From: Paenibacillus massiliensis subsp. panacisoli DSM 21345
GTDB lineage: Bacteria; Bacillota; Bacilli; Paenibacillales; Paenibacillaceae
Direction: 5' to 3'
Length of the DNA stretch: 64,000 bases
Assembly (NCBI RefSeq): GCF_000426545.1
Contig: NZ_KE384535.1
Coordinates: 327,257-391,256 of the forward strand
Shown here: in pieces, positions 53,334 to 62,730 of the stretch
Position numbering within the stretch: the stretch's first letter is position 1
How the letters are laid out: each line of letters begins with the position of its first letter
Notes under the pieces: generated by a model
What the model was told of the DNA's origin: nothing
Seen by the model: the letters and a program-made list of their open reading frames with translations, nothing else
Databases searched by the model: none
Program-made: the position numbers and the translations under genes

Positions 53334-54464
53334 TTGAGTAAATTGACCCCACAACTATCCGATTTGGTAATCACATTTGCCTTATTTGAAGTAGGAAGCA
53401 CCACTTTGTTTTTGTTAGGTGGGAGCGCTAAACAGGATGCTTGGCTTGCTATGTTGATCGGCTCTGTCATCGGATTTTTCCTTTTAATGACGTATCTCTG
53501 GATACATCATTTGGATAAAGGTAGAGACCTATATGAGCTTTTACAATATTATATGGGGAAAATCCCCGGACGGGTGTTGGGTTTCCTTTTCGCCGTGTAC
53601 TTCCTGTACGAAACTTCACGTAATTTGCGGGATATGGGGGAGGTAACGGAGCTTACTTTGTTAAACAGGACGCCTGTTGCCTTTATTATGTTCATTGCCA
53701 TCGTGGTTGTGGGGAATACGGTTAGATATGGGCCTGAGGTACTGATGAGAACCTGCACCATCCTTCTTCCCGCTTTTATTCTCGGCTACATTTCATTGCT
53801 TCTATTGATTGTAACCACAGGTTTGTTACACATCGAAAATATGTGGCCGATACTCGAAAACGGCATAAAACCAGTCTGGAACGCTGCCTTTCCGGAAATA
53901 GTCTCCTTTCCCTTTGGACAGGTAGTTCTGTTCTTAACCTTTTTCAAGCTCTCTGAACATAATTCGAAATTTAACAAAGCTTTATTAAGCTGGTATGGTG
54001 TCGTATCCATTATGCTGATTATATTTAATCAGCTTACCATTCTTGTACTTGGGCCCGATATTGCTGCTAATGCGACAAACCCACTGCTGGAAACGGTGCA
54101 GCTCATCCGACTTGCTGGAATTTTGGAGAGAATGGATGCTCTTTTTGCCCTGGTCCTTTTTCTAGGGCTGGGCATTAAAATGGCAGCTTTCTTTATTGGT
54201 GCCGTGACAGGGCTGAGTCGAATTTCTAACATAAGATATAAGACACTAATAATACCTGTTGGCATAGCGATTTACTGGTTATCATTTTTATCTCCAAGGT
54301 ATGCAGAGTATATATGGTTAGGGTTGAATGTATCCGTTACATGGATCGCGCCATTCTTTCAAATCTGTGTGCCTCTGTTACTTGTGTTAGTTATGCTACT
54401 ACGCAAGAGGAAAAGGTCACAATCCTCACAAAAAACAGGTGGAGAGCGTTATAACCGCATATAA
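53334..54464 (+). CDS. Germinant receptor permease subunit B (GerKB family)
   Basis: A 376-residue polytopic protein of the amino-acid-permease-like GerB family: PQLSDLVITFALFEVGSTTLFLLG at the start, and ten transmembrane segments. It is thought to bind the germinant and pass ions. The TTG at 53334 has AAGGAG seven bases upstream. It completes the A-C-B operon; no clear terminator follows before the AraC-type gene. Confidence 0.93.
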   Translation: MSKLTPQLSDLVITFALFEVGSTTLFLLGGSAKQDAWLAMLIGSVIGFFLLMTYLWIHHLDKGRDLYELLQYYMGKIPGRVLGFLFAVYFLYETSRNLRDMGEVTELTLLNRTPVAFIMFIAIVVVGNTVRYGPEVLMRTCTILLPAFILGYISLLLLIVTTGLLHIENMWPILENGIKPVWNAAFPEIVSFPFGQVVLFLTFFKLSEHNSKFNKALLSWYGVVSIMLIIFNQLTILVLGPDIAANATNPLLETVQLIRLAGILERMDALFALVLFLGLGIKMAAFFIGAVTGLSRISNIRYKTLIIPVGIAIYWLSFLSPRYAEYIWLGLNVSVTWIAPFFQICVPLLLVLVMLLRKRKRSQSSQKTGGERYNRI

Positions 54465-54601
54465 TTGCTAAATAGTAGCCGTCCTTTGCTTAACTGCTAG
54501 AGGGAGAAGACGACTAGCTCTGGATTGAGATTAATGATTGACGGATATATCGGTATAGCGTCTAATTATTGTATTGCAAATTAAGAAGAATTGGAGGCAT
54601 T

Positions 54602-56872
54602 ATGAAACTACGTTCCGTTTCCTACCTGTGGAAGCTAGTGCTTTTCTCTGTAGTACTGGGTACTCTGCCAGTGATCATATTAGGTGCCTTGTCTTATTAC
54701 AATTCCTCGTTGGCTGTACAGCAAAATGTGAACCAAGGAAATGAGCTGTTGTTGCAGCAGACTCAGATGGGAGTCGAGCAGATGCTCAGGACCATTGATA
54801 ACTCAGCAACACAATTTCTACAGTCCTCGGTTGTAAGCCATGCCTTTAACAAAGAAATCACGAATCAAGATTTTGAAATGGTTCATGAATTATATAAAGG
54901 GATCGCCACGATCCAGACTTACGAGCTGGGTATTAAGGAAATCTACCTGGTCAGTCTTAGTAGGGAGTGGATGGTATCAGGCACTGGGGTTAATGAATAT
55001 AGCTCACCCGATTTCATGCCACAGATGGAAAGCTTCGCCCGTGAACAGACAGGCTCCTTCTGGATCAGGGATAAGAACAGTACTTCCGATACGAGTGAAT
55101 CCGTCTTTTTTGTGAAGAAATACCCCTTTAATGCGGCTAACCCCAAAGGCATCATCAGTGTTGCGTTATCTCCTGACGCGATCGCAAGAAGATTGTCTCT
55201 TCAGGACAACAAATTAGGAAACGCTTTCATTATGGACCATGAATTTAAACTGCTTCATCAGCGTGATGATGGAAGTGCGCCAGGACACAGCCTAGCTGCA
55301 GAGCCTTCTTTACAGCCTCTCAAGGAAGCATCGGCTAGTACAGGGCAGTACGTGACCAAGCAAGAAGGGGAGACCGTAACTATCACCTATCGCAAATCCT
55401 CTTATAATGGCTGGATCTACGTTTCCGTAGCTTCGAACGAGCAGGTCAATGAACAGAATCAAATGATCGGCTGGATGACGCTTCTCGTATGCTTTCTCAT
55501 TTTGCTCATCACGTTGTTTCTGGCGTGGATTGGCTCCAGAAGGATGTACAGCCCTATTCGTGCGATTAATACCGCACTTGCCGATGTAGCGGTGACAGCT
55601 GATCCGAAGGAGGCTGTGGGTGAACTGCAGGCTATTGGAGAACGTGTTCATTTCCTGCTTCGCAATCACTCGCGGATTACCAATGAGCTTCAGGGACAGC
55701 AGATGCAGTTAAAGGAATTTTTCATGCATAAGCTGTTCTCAGGAGAGATCAGCAATGATGATTTTGCGGAAAAGCTGAGCTGGTATGGATGGGAGTGTCC
55801 GTGGCCGACCATGAGCTTGCTTGCCATTCAGATCGACACCCTTGAGGATACCCGTTATGAAGAAGGGAACCGGGATCTGCTCATGTTCGCTATCAATAAT
55901 ATGGTGGAAGAGCTCGTCCCCGCTGAGCAGAGGCTCCTCCCTGTAGTTCGTACAGATAGCCAAGTAACCTTGCTCGGGACAGATCAACAGGGAGAGATGC
56001 TAAAGGCACAGCTATTTAAGATGTCCTCTGCAATTCAGGCCGCAATATCTCAGTATTTGAATATTAGTGTAAGTATCGGTATTAGCCGTCCATTCTACAT
56101 GTTCTCTGCAGCACAGCAGGCTATGTATGAGTCTACAACCGCTTTGAAATTCAGCGCAGGTCTTGGGGAACAGACGATTTTGTTTATTGAAGATGTACAG
56201 CCGCAGAAGGGTGATCTGAGTCTTTTTCCGCGAGATAAAGAGCAGTCCTTATTCGATGCAGTCCGGTCTGGGGATTTATCACTAGCTGAGGTGGAACTGA
56301 AGCATTTCATTGAAGCACTTTTCTCGGCACATGCGCCCTTTCAGGATTATCATTTGTCGCTGCTGCGTCTACTGGTGAGCTTTCTAAAATTTGGCCAAGA
56401 GCTATCGCTCCCAATGGAACGAATAGGGGAGGATGAAGCCCTACTAGTCCATGAATTGTTCAGGCTTCGCAATACCCGGGAGATGGAACAATGGTTCTGG
56501 TCGTTATTCGTACAGCCTTACACCCTGGAGCTTGAGAGCAGACGAAGCCATCAATTTAAGCAAATTTCGGAGAGCATTATCGACATGATTCATCGAGAGT
56601 TCGATACGGAGCTGACGCTGGAGTATTGCTCCTCCCGGATTCATTATCATCCGCACTACGTGAGCCGTGTCTTTCGTCAGGAGACCGGAGTGAATTTTGG
56701 CGAGTATCTCACATCTTACCGCATGGAGATGGCGAAAGTCTGGCTAAAGGAGACCGATATGAAGATCGCTGAGATTGCTGAGCGATTACAATATAACAAT
56801 TCTGCTAATTTCATACGCTCATTTCGCAAAATCATGGGAACGACACCCGGTAAATATCGGGAAGGATTGTAG
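54602..56872 (+). CDS. Membrane-anchored AraC-type sensor-regulator
   Basis: A 756-residue protein. A first transmembrane helix (about residues 10-32), an extracytoplasmic cache-like sensor (about 35-290) and a second helix (LVCFLILLITLFLAWIGSRRMY, about 295-320) lead to a cytoplasmic segment and a C-terminal AraC DNA-binding domain (about 660-756: EYCSSRIHYHPHYVSRVFRQE, IAEIAERLQYNNSANFIRSFRK). This one-component type is common in Paenibacillus and usually controls the adjacent sugar ABC operon, here the convergent one ending at 57061. ATG at 54602 follows GGAGGCATT; the frame opens at 54569 without a ribosome site. Confidence 0.9.
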   Translation: MKLRSVSYLWKLVLFSVVLGTLPVIILGALSYYNSSLAVQQNVNQGNELLLQQTQMGVEQMLRTIDNSATQFLQSSVVSHAFNKEITNQDFEMVHELYKGIATIQTYELGIKEIYLVSLSREWMVSGTGVNEYSSPDFMPQMESFAREQTGSFWIRDKNSTSDTSESVFFVKKYPFNAANPKGIISVALSPDAIARRLSLQDNKLGNAFIMDHEFKLLHQRDDGSAPGHSLAAEPSLQPLKEASASTGQYVTKQEGETVTITYRKSSYNGWIYVSVASNEQVNEQNQMIGWMTLLVCFLILLITLFLAWIGSRRMYSPIRAINTALADVAVTADPKEAVGELQAIGERVHFLLRNHSRITNELQGQQMQLKEFFMHKLFSGEISNDDFAEKLSWYGWECPWPTMSLLAIQIDTLEDTRYEEGNRDLLMFAINNMVEELVPAEQRLLPVVRTDSQVTLLGTDQQGEMLKAQLFKMSSAIQAAISQYLNISVSIGISRPFYMFSAAQQAMYESTTALKFSAGLGEQTILFIEDVQPQKGDLSLFPRDKEQSLFDAVRSGDLSLAEVELKHFIEALFSAHAPFQDYHLSLLRLLVSFLKFGQELSLPMERIGEDEALLVHELFRLRNTREMEQWFWSLFVQPYTLELESRRSHQFKQISESIIDMIHREFDTELTLEYCSSRIHYHPHYVSRVFRQETGVNFGEYLTSYRMEMAKVWLKETDMKIAEIAERLQYNNSANFIRSFRKIMGTTPGKYREGL

Positions 56873-56895
56873 CTCATAGGGAGGCCTGTAGCGAT

Positions 56896-56975
56896 TACCA
56901 TACCCCATAGGAGAGATCAACATCAACACGAGCACTGTTCCTATGGGGTGTGGTATCCCTTGCTACGAGGGTCGT
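56896..56975. repeat. 17-bp inverted repeat between convergent genes
   Basis: TACCATACCCCATAGGA (56896-56912) and TCCTATGGGGTGTGGTA (56959-56975) are reverse complements except for one G-T pair, with a 46-nt loop. It lies between the regulator gene and the lipoprotein gene. No T run follows, so a bidirectional transcript end or a small mobile remnant are both possible. Confidence 0.75.
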
Positions 56976-57060
56976 ATTATGCTTGACTAGGTTATACCTG
57001 ACTATGACAATTTAACGTGTACTCAGAGGATTATATGGCACAAGATATAGAACACATAGG

Positions 57061-58572
57061 TTATGACTTTCTTGTCTTGGCATATTCGGCATTGATCTCC
57101 TCAATGATTTTGCTTCCACCGCCCTGTAGCCACTTATCTACTGCCTGTTGCCACTCCTGCTCACTGGCTGTACCCATAATGAATTTGACGGTCGCATCCT
57201 GAATAATCTTATTCAGCTCATTTCCGAGCTCTATAGCCGTGTTCGAGATGAAAGGGGCTGCCGGATTGGGAGTGGCGAAGGTGGCATTGTCCTTGAATAG
57301 CTCCGTACTAAGCTGCTCCAGCTCCGTGCCATAGTTCTCGATCTCATTTTGCAAAATCATGAACTGGCTGCTGTCCGTCATCTCAGCCCGCGCCTTGGCA
57401 TCCGTGCTCTGTACGTATTGTCCACTCTCCAACGTATATTGCATACCCTCAACGCCATACTTCAGCAGATTCTGAATTTCCTTCTCGGATACCTTGTCGA
57501 AATAGGTGAGGATCTGCTTAAGCTCTTCCTCCGTTTTGACACTGGTTTTTGGGATCATATACATGCCCAGAAAGCCCGCTCCAGCGCGAGTAGCATCGCC
57601 GTTTGGCCCTGCAATCCGATTAATCAGATCAATCTTAGCTTCCGGTACGACCTTTTTGATGTTTTCCTCTATATTTTTACCGTCAATCATATTGTCGATC
57701 CAAAGACCAGCCTTGCCTTTGTACATGACCGTGCGGCCATCCTGCACTAGTGCGAAGTCCTGGTTAATCAGCTTCTCATCATATAGCCTCTTATAGAACT
57801 TCAGGGTGTCCATGTATGCCTCCGTCATGTGAGCAGGAATCATCTGACCATCTTTCAGCTCCCATTCATTCGGACCTCCCATGTACACCAGGATATCCTT
57901 AAAGCCAGCAATGTTATTGCCTTGCATGCCAACAGCGAGCCCAACTGTATCCTGGCGTCCGTTTTGATCAGGGTCCTGGTTGGCAAACGCTTTCAGAACT
58001 TCGTACAGCTCATCGAGGTTCTTGGGTGGCTCTAGCCCAAGATGATCCAACCAGTCCTGACGTATCATTAATCCGAAGCGTGCCAGGTCCCGCTCTCGGT
58101 ACAGACCGTATATTTTGCCGTCGATGGAAACATTGTTCAATACGACATCCGACATCTTACTAAGATTCGGGTAGCTGCTCAGATACGGGCCGACTTCCCA
58201 GAACATTCCCGAACGGGCGGCATTAATGATGAAGGAGGCCTTAGGCTCCAAGGCAACGAATGCTTTTGGAAGCTCACCAGAGGCTACTGTAGCACTTAGT
58301 TTATCCGTATAAGACGAGGAGGGGACCCATGACACGGATAGGTCTGTATTGGTCTTCTCCTCAAGCTGCGCAAGAATGGAGCTGCTCTCAGGCATTTGCT
58401 CCGCATTATAGGTCGGCAGCATCATGGATAGCATCAGTCTTCCGTCAGGGCTGTCTGGACTGGCTCCTTGCGAGGCTTGGTTATTACCCCCGACACAAGC
58501 GGTCATGATCAGGCTTAGTGAGATGAGCATAGCTCCTGTGCCGAACCAAGCTGTCCAAGATTGTCTCTTCAT
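57061..58572 (-). CDS. Sugar ABC substrate-binding lipoprotein
   Basis: About 503 residues with a lipobox MTAC (Cys26) and a GGNNQASQG linker, then a family 1-type sugar-binding fold (EEKTNTDLSVSWVPSSS; DGKIYGLYRERDLARFG; DPDQNGRQDTVGLAVG loop as in LplA-like oligosaccharide binders). AGGAGGATCATCA precedes the ATG. Last gene of the minus-strand operon permease-permease-binding protein. Confidence 0.9.
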   Translation of the reverse strand: MKRQSWTAWFGTGAMLISLSLIMTACVGGNNQASQGASPDSPDGRLMLSMMLPTYNAEQMPESSSILAQLEEKTNTDLSVSWVPSSSYTDKLSATVASGELPKAFVALEPKASFIINAARSGMFWEVGPYLSSYPNLSKMSDVVLNNVSIDGKIYGLYRERDLARFGLMIRQDWLDHLGLEPPKNLDELYEVLKAFANQDPDQNGRQDTVGLAVGMQGNNIAGFKDILVYMGGPNEWELKDGQMIPAHMTEAYMDTLKFYKRLYDEKLINQDFALVQDGRTVMYKGKAGLWIDNMIDGKNIEENIKKVVPEAKIDLINRIAGPNGDATRAGAGFLGMYMIPKTSVKTEEELKQILTYFDKVSEKEIQNLLKYGVEGMQYTLESGQYVQSTDAKARAEMTDSSQFMILQNEIENYGTELEQLSTELFKDNATFATPNPAAPFISNTAIELGNELNKIIQDATVKFIMGTASEQEWQQAVDKWLQGGGSKIIEEINAEYAKTRKS

Positions 58573-58613
58573 TGATGATCCTCCTCTATTTAGGAATCGT
58601 TAATTATGGGTGC

Positions 58614-59495
58614 TCAGCCTTTTACTGACCCGAGCAATACGCCTTTGGCAAAATGCTTCTGCAAAAAAGGATAGACCAGCAAAATCGGTAAGGTAGATAC
58701 GACGATGACGGCCATTTTCAGTGACTGCTCAGGTGGTGCCACATAATCGGCTTCCATTGCGGTAGAGTCCCCGATTCCACCAGAAGCGAGGATTACAAAC
58801 TGCCGCAAGAGCACCTGAATCGGCCATTTCGTATTATCGTTGATATACAGGACAGCGTTAAAATAAGTATTCCAGTGGCCTACAGCATAAAACAATGAGA
58901 AGGTAGCAATGGCTGGCATGGATAAAGGGATTACAATTCGGAAAAACACACTCAGATCGTTACACCCATCTATCTTAGCAGATTCCTCCAGGCTTTCCGG
59001 CAGTTGCTGGAAAAAGTTGCGGATGATAATCAGGTTAAAGGCACTAATCGCTCCGGGAATGAGCAGGGACCAATACGTGTTGATCATTCCCAGTTGCTTG
59101 ACCACGAGAAAGGTCGGAATCATCCCGCCACTAAATAGCATAGTGAATACAATGAGCATCAGGATGGGGCGGCGAAAATCCATGTCCTTGCGGGCTAGCG
59201 GATAGGCCATCAGGCAGGTGAGAAAGATGTTGATGAGCGTGCCGAATAGCGTAATGTAAATGGTAACGAACAAGCTTTTGACAAGTGTCGGGGTAGAGAA
59301 AATGTATTTGTATGCATCCAGTGAAAATTCTGTAGGGAATAAAATGAATCCACGTGTTAACAGCTCCTTCTGCGTAGCAAAAGAACCGGCAATCACGTAA
59401 ATGAAAGGAAGCACGGTGAGCAGAGCGAATGCACTCAATAATGTGATGTTTAAGTAGTCAAAAATCCGGCTTCCCTTGCTGGGTCTGATCGACAT
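58614..59495 (-). CDS. Sugar ABC permease (YtcP/LplC-like)
   Basis: A 293-residue permease with the opening SRIFDYLNITLLSAFALLTVLPFIYVIAGSFAT, the EAA loop LEESAKIDGCNDLSVFFRIVIPLS, and the family C-terminus YPFLQKHFAKGVLLGSVKG. Partner of the upstream LplB-like permease. AAGGAGC lies about 13 bases before the ATG. No ATPase gene is in this operon. Confidence 0.92.
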   Translation of the reverse strand: MSIRPSKGSRIFDYLNITLLSAFALLTVLPFIYVIAGSFATQKELLTRGFILFPTEFSLDAYKYIFSTPTLVKSLFVTIYITLFGTLINIFLTCLMAYPLARKDMDFRRPILMLIVFTMLFSGGMIPTFLVVKQLGMINTYWSLLIPGAISAFNLIIIRNFFQQLPESLEESAKIDGCNDLSVFFRIVIPLSMPAIATFSLFYAVGHWNTYFNAVLYINDNTKWPIQVLLRQFVILASGGIGDSTAMEADYVAPPEQSLKMAVIVVSTLPILLVYPFLQKHFAKGVLLGSVKG

Positions 59496-59515
59496 TTCCC
59501 GTACACGCTCCTTCC

Positions 59516-60469
59516 TTAATAGATTCCTTCTTCACCGAATTTCTTGGCTAAATGGTTGGCTACGACGACCAGCACTAGACCAACGAGTGACTTGAACAAG
59601 CCAACAGCAGTGCTGAAGCTATATTGCCCCTGACTAATGCCGACGGAATAGACGTAAGTATCAAATACCTCTCCGACATCACGGTTCATTGCATTAAGCA
59701 TGAGGAAAATCTGTTCAAAGCCTGTATCCAGGAAATGTCCGAGCCGAAGGATCAACAAGATTATGATGGTGCTGCGGATGGCAGGTAGCGTGATATGCCA
59801 TAGCTGGCGAAGCCGATTTGCTCCATCCATGCGTGCCGCTTCATATAGCTGCGGATCAACTCCAGCAAGGGCAGCAAGGAAAATAATCGTACCCCAACCT
59901 GTCTCTTTCCAAATGACTTCAGCGGTCACGATGGTCCGAAACCAGTCATTGCTCGCGAGAAAGTTGATCTTCTCCCAGCCAAAGTACACCAGAAGATCAT
60001 TCACAATACCGCCTTCAGTAGTCAAGAAAATATATGCAATTCCGACGACAACGACCCAGGACATGAAATGAGGAATATAGACCAGAGTCTGAATGGTTCG
60101 TTTGAACAGGTGGTAGCGAAGCTCGTTCAGCATCAGTGCTATAACAATCGGGAGGGGGAAGAAAAACAAAATGTTGAGCATGGCTAGCACTAATGTGTTG
60201 CGAAAAAGAACCACAAAATTCGGATCATGAAAGAAACGTTCAAAATGCTTCAAGCCTACAAATGGGCTCTCCCAGAAGCCTAGGAAGGGCTGATAGTCTT
60301 TAAAAGCAATGAGGACCCCATACATAGGCCAATATTTAAAAATGAGAAAATACAATAGTCCCGGGAGAAGCATCAAATAAAGCCAGCGATTTCTTATCAT
60401 CCGTCCTAATCTCGTGGGGGCTCTGGAAACAGGGTACCTGAGTGACTGCATATTCGCATTTCTTGGCAT
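59516..60469 (-). CDS. Sugar ABC permease (LplB-like)
   Basis: A 317-residue permease with the start RNRWLYLMLLPGLLYFLIFKYWPMYGVLIAFKDY and the EAA loop YEAARMDGANRLRQLWHITLPAI. It heads the operon on the minus strand, 20 bp before the second permease. Convergent with the membrane AraC regulator at 54602, which is the likely controller. AAAGGAA precedes the ATG. The sugar is unknown. Confidence 0.92.
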   Translation of the reverse strand: MPRNANMQSLRYPVSRAPTRLGRMIRNRWLYLMLLPGLLYFLIFKYWPMYGVLIAFKDYQPFLGFWESPFVGLKHFERFFHDPNFVVLFRNTLVLAMLNILFFFPLPIVIALMLNELRYHLFKRTIQTLVYIPHFMSWVVVVGIAYIFLTTEGGIVNDLLVYFGWEKINFLASNDWFRTIVTAEVIWKETGWGTIIFLAALAGVDPQLYEAARMDGANRLRQLWHITLPAIRSTIIILLILRLGHFLDTGFEQIFLMLNAMNRDVGEVFDTYVYSVGISQGQYSFSTAVGLFKSLVGLVLVVVANHLAKKFGEEGIY

Positions 60470-60713
60470 GTCATCACATTCCTTTCGCCTTCAGCTTCAA
60501 TTGGAATTCAATCCATAGCTGTATCTTAGTGGCGGGGGCGAATTGCCGTCGATAGTCCCTGATTGTGGACGTAGCAGATAATTCGTGATTAAGGCGCCAA
60601 TCATGCGGAGCAGTCATTAGTTGCATTGGTATTCAATGGTTGCTGTTAAGGGTGAAAATGGAGTAACGGAAGGAAGTAGGGCAGAGATATACCAGAAAGT
60701 GAGCAACTAAATG

Positions 60714-60747
60714 AAAAAAGAAGCGTCTCCCTAGCTGGAGATGCTTC
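60714..60747 (-). terminator. Rho-independent terminator after dapA
   Basis: GAAGCGTCTCC (60720-60730) pairs with GGAGATGCTTC (60737-60747). Read on the minus strand it is followed by CTTTTTTCATT, so it ends the dapA transcript. The rest of 60470-60804 shows no gene. Confidence 0.85.
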
Positions 60748-60804
60748 TTCCTAATAAGTGTATTCATGTGTCTTGCATAGTCTGGTCCAGGAGGAGCCCA
60801 GTAA

Positions 60805-61686
60805 TTAAGAAGGAATGGAGGCTATAAGTCCTTGCTTGACCTTGTCCGATGCAGGCAACAGAGGCAAGCGCAGTTGATCTGTAGCGATGATCTGCTGTTG
60901 GGTGAGCCACCACTTGATTGGAGCCGGTGCTGGCTCTGAGAATACTTGCTGAATGACTGGCTCCAGTAGTCTGAAGCTGTCCCGTGATCCGTTCACATCG
61001 CCAGCTACAAAACGCTGATAGATGTCTACATATTTCTGAAGGTTAATGTGTGCGGAAGCAAGCATGCCTCCAGCAGCTCCTTGGCATAGCATAGCATGGA
61101 AGTATGCATCTTCACCGCACAGGATAGGCTTTGTCTCATACTGAGTCAATTGCAGGAGGAGATCAAGGCCACCCGAGCTGTCCTTAAGTCCGATTACGCC
61201 TTCCAGATCCAGCACTTTCCGCAGAGTATCGAGTGTCATGCGACTCCCCGTACGAGCTGGAATCTCATAGACCAATACAGGCAAGCCAGCACGGGACACG
61301 GTGCGAAAATGTTCTACAATTCCTTCTTGTGTTGGTCGATTGTAATAAGGAGTAACTACCATGGCTGCATCTGCACCTAGTTCAGCTGCCATTTCAGTCC
61401 GATGAACTGTTGAATACGTATCGTTGGTTCCCGTACCAACGACAATGGGAATCGTCTTGTTCATACTTGCGAGCACTTCCTGCGTGATCTGAACCAGCTG
61501 CTTCACTTCGTCCCAGGAGACGGTTGGCGACTCGCCTGTCGTGCCGTTTACGACAAGTCCTTGAATGTCATGGCTTGCCAGATGGGTAACGTACTTTCGA
61601 TATGATTCGCAATCCAGCTTGTGGTCGAGTGAGAACGGTGTGATCACCGGTATGAAAATCCCATGAATCTGTTGTTCATTCATCAT
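60805..61686 (-). CDS. dapA: 4-Hydroxy-tetrahydrodipicolinate synthase (DapA family)
   Basis: A 293-residue aldolase-type TIM barrel with NGTTGES (the pyruvate-binding threonines, about residues 44-50), YYNRPTQEG, YEIPARTG with the arginine of true DapA enzymes, and the Schiff-base lysine in VIGLKDSSGG. It condenses pyruvate with aspartate semialdehyde for lysine and the spore dipicolinate. AAAGGGATTACTAATC precedes the ATG. It stands alone and divergent from a LysR regulator, so it may be an extra copy with a catabolic role instead. Confidence 0.85.
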   Translation of the reverse strand: MMNEQQIHGIFIPVITPFSLDHKLDCESYRKYVTHLASHDIQGLVVNGTTGESPTVSWDEVKQLVQITQEVLASMNKTIPIVVGTGTNDTYSTVHRTEMAAELGADAAMVVTPYYNRPTQEGIVEHFRTVSRAGLPVLVYEIPARTGSRMTLDTLRKVLDLEGVIGLKDSSGGLDLLLQLTQYETKPILCGEDAYFHAMLCQGAAGGMLASAHINLQKYVDIYQRFVAGDVNGSRDSFRLLEPVIQQVFSEPAPAPIKWWLTQQQIIATDQLRLPLLPASDKVKQGLIASIPS

Positions 61687-61733
61687 GATTAGTAATCCCT
61701 TTCCAATATGGTAAATCTAATGTACCATAGGTA

Positions 61734-61749
61734 ATAACATCAGAGTTAT
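61734..61749. promoter_or_regulatory. Possible LysR-type operator between dapA and the LysR gene
   Basis: ATAAC (61734-61738) and GTTAT (61745-61749) form a short inverted repeat around ATCAGA in the divergent intergenic region, close to the T-N11-A arrangement of LysR sites. Confidence 0.35.
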
Positions 61750-61797
61750 CTATAATAAACGATCATTATAATCAATATTTTCGATGGGGTGGCTACA

Positions 61798-62670
61798 TTG
61801 GATTTTATTTATCTGCAGACTTTTCGGGAAGTGGCCATACGGGAGAGCTTTACAAGGGCTGCGGAAGTGCTGGGCTACGCGCAATCCAGCGTCACGACGC
61901 AGATCCAGAAGCTGGAGAAGGCCTATCAAGTCAAGCTATTCGAGCGCTACAGCAACAACAAGATCCGTCTAACCTCTGCAGGAGAGGAGCTCTTCAAGCT
62001 GGCCGGACAAATGCTGGAGCTCTTCGAGCAATCCAAGGAGAAGATGGCCAAGCAGGGCGGTGGCTCGATGACGATCGGCACGATGGACTCCATTGCTTCG
62101 TATTTCTTACCTGCATATATGCAGTCTACTCGCAAGGAGTATCCAGAGCTAAATATACGATTAAATACGGATCGCGAGGAGTTGATCCTGCATCAAGTGA
62201 GAGAGGGAGAAGCGGACGTAGGACTTATCCTTGCCGATGATTCCAGTGATCCAGCCCTCCATTGGATTACGATTCGGGAGGAACCGCTTGTACTCATTGT
62301 TCATCCTAATCATCCGCTGATTCAGCAGGAACGAATTGAGCTCGCTGATCTGGAGGATACGGAGTGGATCTTGCCAGAGCATACCTGCAATTATAGACAG
62401 CTGCTGGAGAGATTGCTTCGCACGAACGGGATTTCTTATCGTGTCGGACTTGAGCTTGGGAATCCGGAGGCGATCAAGCGAAGCATCAAGAACGGTGAGG
62501 GCATATCGATTTTGCCACAGATGGCAGCCTTGGAAGAGATTGAGCGCGGGGAGCTAACGGTACTTCCTCTTCACCATCCTGAGCTCAAGCTGGAGATTCA
62601 GCTTGTACTTCATCCGAAGAAGTGGGTATCCAATGCTCTGCGCTATTTTATGGATAGCCTTAGAGTGTAG
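61798..62670 (+). CDS. LysR-family transcriptional regulator
   Basis: An N-terminal winged helix (MDFIYLQTFREVAIRESFTRAAEVLGYAQSSVTTQIQKLEKAY; recognition around residues 20-50) and a periplasmic-binding-like effector domain (about 90-290, IGTMDSIASYFLPAYMQ). The TTG at 61798 gives the usual LysR start and has GGGGTGG six bases upstream; the GTG at 61789 lies inside that site. Divergent from dapA, which it may control. Confidence 0.88.
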   Translation: MDFIYLQTFREVAIRESFTRAAEVLGYAQSSVTTQIQKLEKAYQVKLFERYSNNKIRLTSAGEELFKLAGQMLELFEQSKEKMAKQGGGSMTIGTMDSIASYFLPAYMQSTRKEYPELNIRLNTDREELILHQVREGEADVGLILADDSSDPALHWITIREEPLVLIVHPNHPLIQQERIELADLEDTEWILPEHTCNYRQLLERLLRTNGISYRVGLELGNPEAIKRSIKNGEGISILPQMAALEEIERGELTVLPLHHPELKLEIQLVLHPKKWVSNALRYFMDSLRV

Positions 62671-62730
62671 TGATTGATGGTGTGAGTTGTCCCGATTTCA
62701 TCCAACCTATTCTAGCAAGGAGATCAAGGC

